Shown: positions 62,018 through 64,000 of the stretch, one piece after another
Layout: each line of letters begins with the position of its first letter
Position numbering within the stretch: the stretch's first letter is position 1
Assembly: GCA_937988775.1 (NCBI GenBank)
Contig: CALKHP010000030.1
Coordinates: 62,001-126,000 of the forward strand
Reading direction: 5' to 3'
Length of the DNA stretch: 64,000 nt
From: an uncultured Alphaproteobacteria bacterium
GTDB taxonomy: Bacteria; Pseudomonadota; Alphaproteobacteria; Rhizobiales; Beijerinckiaceae
Program-made: the position numbers and the translations under genes
The notes under the pieces: generated by a model
Told to the model about the DNA's origin: nothing
What the model saw: only the letters and a program-made list of their open reading frames with translations
Databases searched by the model: none

Positions 62018-63190
62018 TCAATGCGCGGTTCGTGGATCGAACTCGCGACCAAGCTTTTCGCTGACCGCGACCGGGCGGTCAAACCGGCTGATCGCAAAGG
62101 GGTCGAGCGGCGTCGCGGTGCTGCCGTCGACGATCAGTTCGCTCAGGCACAGGCCGACGCCAGGCCCGATCTGGAAACCATGACCGCAAAAGCCGAAAGC
62201 ATGGAACAGGCCGGGCGTGCCGGCACTCGCGCCGATCACCGGCAGCATGTCGGGCAGATAGCCTTCGATGCCGGACCAGACCCGGATGACGTGACAGTCG
62301 CGCAGCATCGGCACCAACTGGCCGAGATGATACATGCCGGCCAGCGTCTTGGCGGGCGGGACCGGCGCCCGATTGCCAACCGGATCGACGGCGGTGCGCG
62401 GATAGCCCGCCAAGATGACATTGCCGCGCGGGATCTGCCGCATGATCACCGTACCGTCGATGGTCTGGACGGACGGCACGATCCGGTACGGAAATGGCTC
62501 GGTGACGAATTGGGGCGGGCCGGCCGGAAACAGCGGCGTGTCCTCGCCGAACCAGCGGGCGATATCCGCCGCCCAGGCCCCGGCAGCATTGACCAGGCTC
62601 CGGCATGGGATGTCGTCGCCAGCCTCGGTTCGCACCAGGAAGTCGTCGCCACGGCGCTCGATCTCGGTCACGCGCGTGTTCTCGATGATGGTTGCCCCGG
62701 CGCGGCGTGCGGCACGGGCGACAGCCGGCGTCACCAGCCGCGGGTTCGCGGTGGCGTCCCGCGCGGAATAGGTCGCCGCCACGACCTTGCCGCCAAGCCA
62801 TGGCCAGCGCTGCTGCAATGCGGCCGGTCCGACATGCTCGATATCCAGGCCATAAGAGGCCGACACCTCGGCGTAGCCGTCGAGCTTCCTTTTCTCGTCG
62901 TCATTCATGGCGAGGTAGAGATGGCCGCAGCGGTCATATTCGCAAGGCTCGCCGATCAGCCCCGGCAGATCCTCCCACAACGCCTGGGCACGTAGCGACA
63001 GCGGATATTGGCCCGGGAAGCGCCCCTGTAGGCGCAGATTGCCAAAATTCACGCCGCTCGACTGGGCGCCAACAACACCTTTGTCGACCAGCGTGACACG
63101 CTGGCCGCGCCGGGCTAGGAAGAACGCCGTCCAGCAGCCGACCAGCCCGCCGCCAACGACGACCGTATCGGCGCCCCGCCCGGCCGTCAT
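62018..63190 (-). CDS. FAD-dependent amine/amino-acid oxidoreductase, beta-type (OoxB/HcnC-like)
   Basis: DAO-family flavoprotein of 390 aa. It opens VVVGGGLVGCWTAFFLARRG (GxGxxG), followed by SGVNFGNLRLQG. The C-terminal GYLPDMLPVIGAS...FCGHGFQIGPGVG is typical. The DAO-fold subunit of octopine/nopaline oxidases, hydrogen-cyanide synthase and D-hydroxyproline dehydrogenases looks like this. Its start overlaps the stop of the next gene (ATGA); the two are presumably subunits of one enzyme. Substrate not determined. Confidence 0.9.
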   Translation of the reverse strand: MTAGRGADTVVVGGGLVGCWTAFFLARRGQRVTLVDKGVVGAQSSGVNFGNLRLQGRFPGQYPLSLRAQALWEDLPGLIGEPCEYDRCGHLYLAMNDDEKRKLDGYAEVSASYGLDIEHVGPAALQQRWPWLGGKVVAATYSARDATANPRLVTPAVARAARRAGATIIENTRVTEIERRGDDFLVRTEAGDDIPCRSLVNAAGAWAADIARWFGEDTPLFPAGPPQFVTEPFPYRIVPSVQTIDGTVIMRQIPRGNVILAGYPRTAVDPVGNRAPVPPAKTLAGMYHLGQLVPMLRDCHVIRVWSGIEGYLPDMLPVIGASAGTPGLFHAFGFCGHGFQIGPGVGLCLSELIVDGSTATPLDPFAISRFDRPVAVSEKLGREFDPRTAH

Positions 63191-64000
63191 GCGGGCGCCG
63201 CCGCGCTGCCGATCGCCAGCGGCTTGACCGGCGCCTGGCCGCGCAAGCGCCCGACCTCGGCCAGCGGCCGCGCGCTTGCAGCCGCCGCGATCTCCTGCAG
63301 GGCCGGCCCGCACATGCGGCCCTGACATCGCCCCATGCCGCAACGCGTGATCGCCTTGACGCGATTGACATCGACCGGCCCGAGATCGGCGGCAATAGCG
63401 GCGCGGATGTCGCCGGCGGTCACATTCTCGCACCGGCACAGCTCGACCTCGTCGGCGATGGCGGTCGCGCCGCGCGAACCCGGCCAGGCGAACGCCCGGG
63501 CAAGCCCCTTCTGGAAGCTCCGGTAGCGCGCGACCTCGCGCCGAAGCCGCGGCATGTCGCGCCGCTCCCGATGCGTGACCTCTCCGCCCAGATCCGCCAG
63601 CAGGGCGAGAGCGGCCAGCGTGCCGCTCGCCTCGGCGGCATCCGCCCCGCCAATGGCCGCGCAATCGCCCGCCAGATAGAGGCCCGGCCGCGCCCGGCCA
63701 TCGGCATCAAGGTTTGGCCCCCACAGGCGGAAGACCGGATCGTAGCCGAACCGGGCTCCGGCCAGTTCGGCGAGCTGCGTCTCCGGCTTCAGCCCGTAGC
63801 CGAAAGCGACCGCATCGCACGCGATGACACGCTCCTCGCCGTCGCCCAGCCTGAAGCGCACGGCCTCGACGTGGTCGCGCCCTTCTATGGCGAGGGGCGT
63901 CGTGCCGCTGAACATCGGCACGCCATCCCGACGCAGCCGCGCCAGATAGCCGAGGCCACGCAGCGCCGTCGCCGCAGCCGGGGCCAGCGCGGGCGCGGCG
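63187..64000 (-). CDS. FAD/NAD(P)-binding oxidoreductase, alpha-type (OoxA/HcnB-like), partial
   Basis: The frame stays open through the right edge, so the N-terminus with its FAD-binding motif is outside. The visible C-terminal part includes LYLAGDCAAIGGADAAEASGTLAAL (FAD-end motif) and a BFD-like [2Fe-2S] domain CRCENVTAGDIRAAI...RCGMGRCQGRMCGP with CxC and CxxxxC. This combination is typical of OoxA/NoxA, HcnB and D-proline/hydroxyproline dehydrogenase alpha subunits. It overlaps the beta-type subunit by 4 bp. An internal ATG at 63921 is not the true start. Confidence 0.88.
   Translation of the reverse strand, partial: AAPALAPAAATALRGLGYLARLRRDGVPMFSGTTPLAIEGRDHVEAVRFRLGDGEERVIACDAVAFGYGLKPETQLAELAGARFGYDPVFRLWGPNLDADGRARPGLYLAGDCAAIGGADAAEASGTLAALALLADLGGEVTHRERRDMPRLRREVARYRSFQKGLARAFAWPGSRGATAIADEVELCRCENVTAGDIRAAIAADLGPVDVNRVKAITRCGMGRCQGRMCGPALQEIAAAASARPLAEVGRLRGQAPVKPLAIGSAAAPA

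Overview
The window is GC-rich DNA from an alphaproteobacterial chromosome, most likely of the order Hyphomicrobiales (Rhizobiales). The evidence is an aapJQMP general amino-acid transporter, an alphaproteobacterial-type LexA site (GTTC-N7-GTTC), Irr/ICE-like palindromes at bfr/bfd, and a dispersed ~85-bp palindromic repeat of the kind common in this order. Genus cannot be fixed by reading alone. About 59 protein genes (one cut by the right edge), two tRNAs (Ser-GCT, Glu-TTC), five copies of the repeat and several terminator-like hairpins are supported. No CRISPR, prophage, transposase or rRNA was seen.

Layout. 1-5 kb: der, a YfgM-like membrane TPR protein, a Spx/ArsC-like reductase and thpR (RNA cyclic phosphodiesterase, behind a LexA-type operator), then an MFS carrier and tRNA-Ser. 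5-10.4 kb: small housekeeping and envelope genes (Sel1, DUF2147, GST, two GNATs, DedA) and gatB. 10.6-15 kb: an RND efflux adaptor/pump pair converging on the aapJQMP operon (15-19.4 kb) across a shared bidirectional terminator. 19.9-24.9 kb: cystathionine beta-lyase, then a three-gene set (GT39, GT2, LAB_N) that looks like polyprenyl-phosphate-linked sugar transfer to lipid A/LPS, then a stand-alone ureE with a His-rich tail. 25-36.6 kb: a BaiN-like flavoprotein, aroE, a DegP-type protease, tamA-tamB and a YihY/BrkB membrane protein. 36.7-44.4 kb: bfr/bfd iron storage and release, a GNAT coupled to an MscS channel, a tartrate/malate-type dehydrogenase, a PanE-like reductase, a DUF2189 protein and a mannitol dehydrogenase-family enzyme. 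44.4-48.8 kb: a second RND pump with adaptor. 49-56.2 kb: LysR-DUF488, a Tim44-like protein with 5-formyl-THF cyclo-ligase, a sulfurtransferase, htpG and panB.

Right of tRNA-Glu (56.4 kb) the content changes to one catabolic block, all on the minus strand: a two-subunit flavin amine/opine-oxidase-like enzyme, an ornithine cyclodeaminase-family protein, a 67-codon ORF, 5-oxoprolinase subunits pxpB-pxpC, a PLP aminotransferase and pxpA. The genes are tightly packed with several ATGA overlaps. The enzymes suggest a route for an opine, D-amino acid or (hydroxy)proline-type compound that also passes through or salvages 5-oxoproline. This is the most promising place for undescribed metabolism. Its upstream end, and any transporter or regulator, lie beyond base 64000.

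Other notable points: every convergent gene pair with a gap over 100 bp carries one copy of the dispersed repeat; thpR appears to be in the SOS regulon; and both RND systems lack a local outer-membrane channel and regulator.
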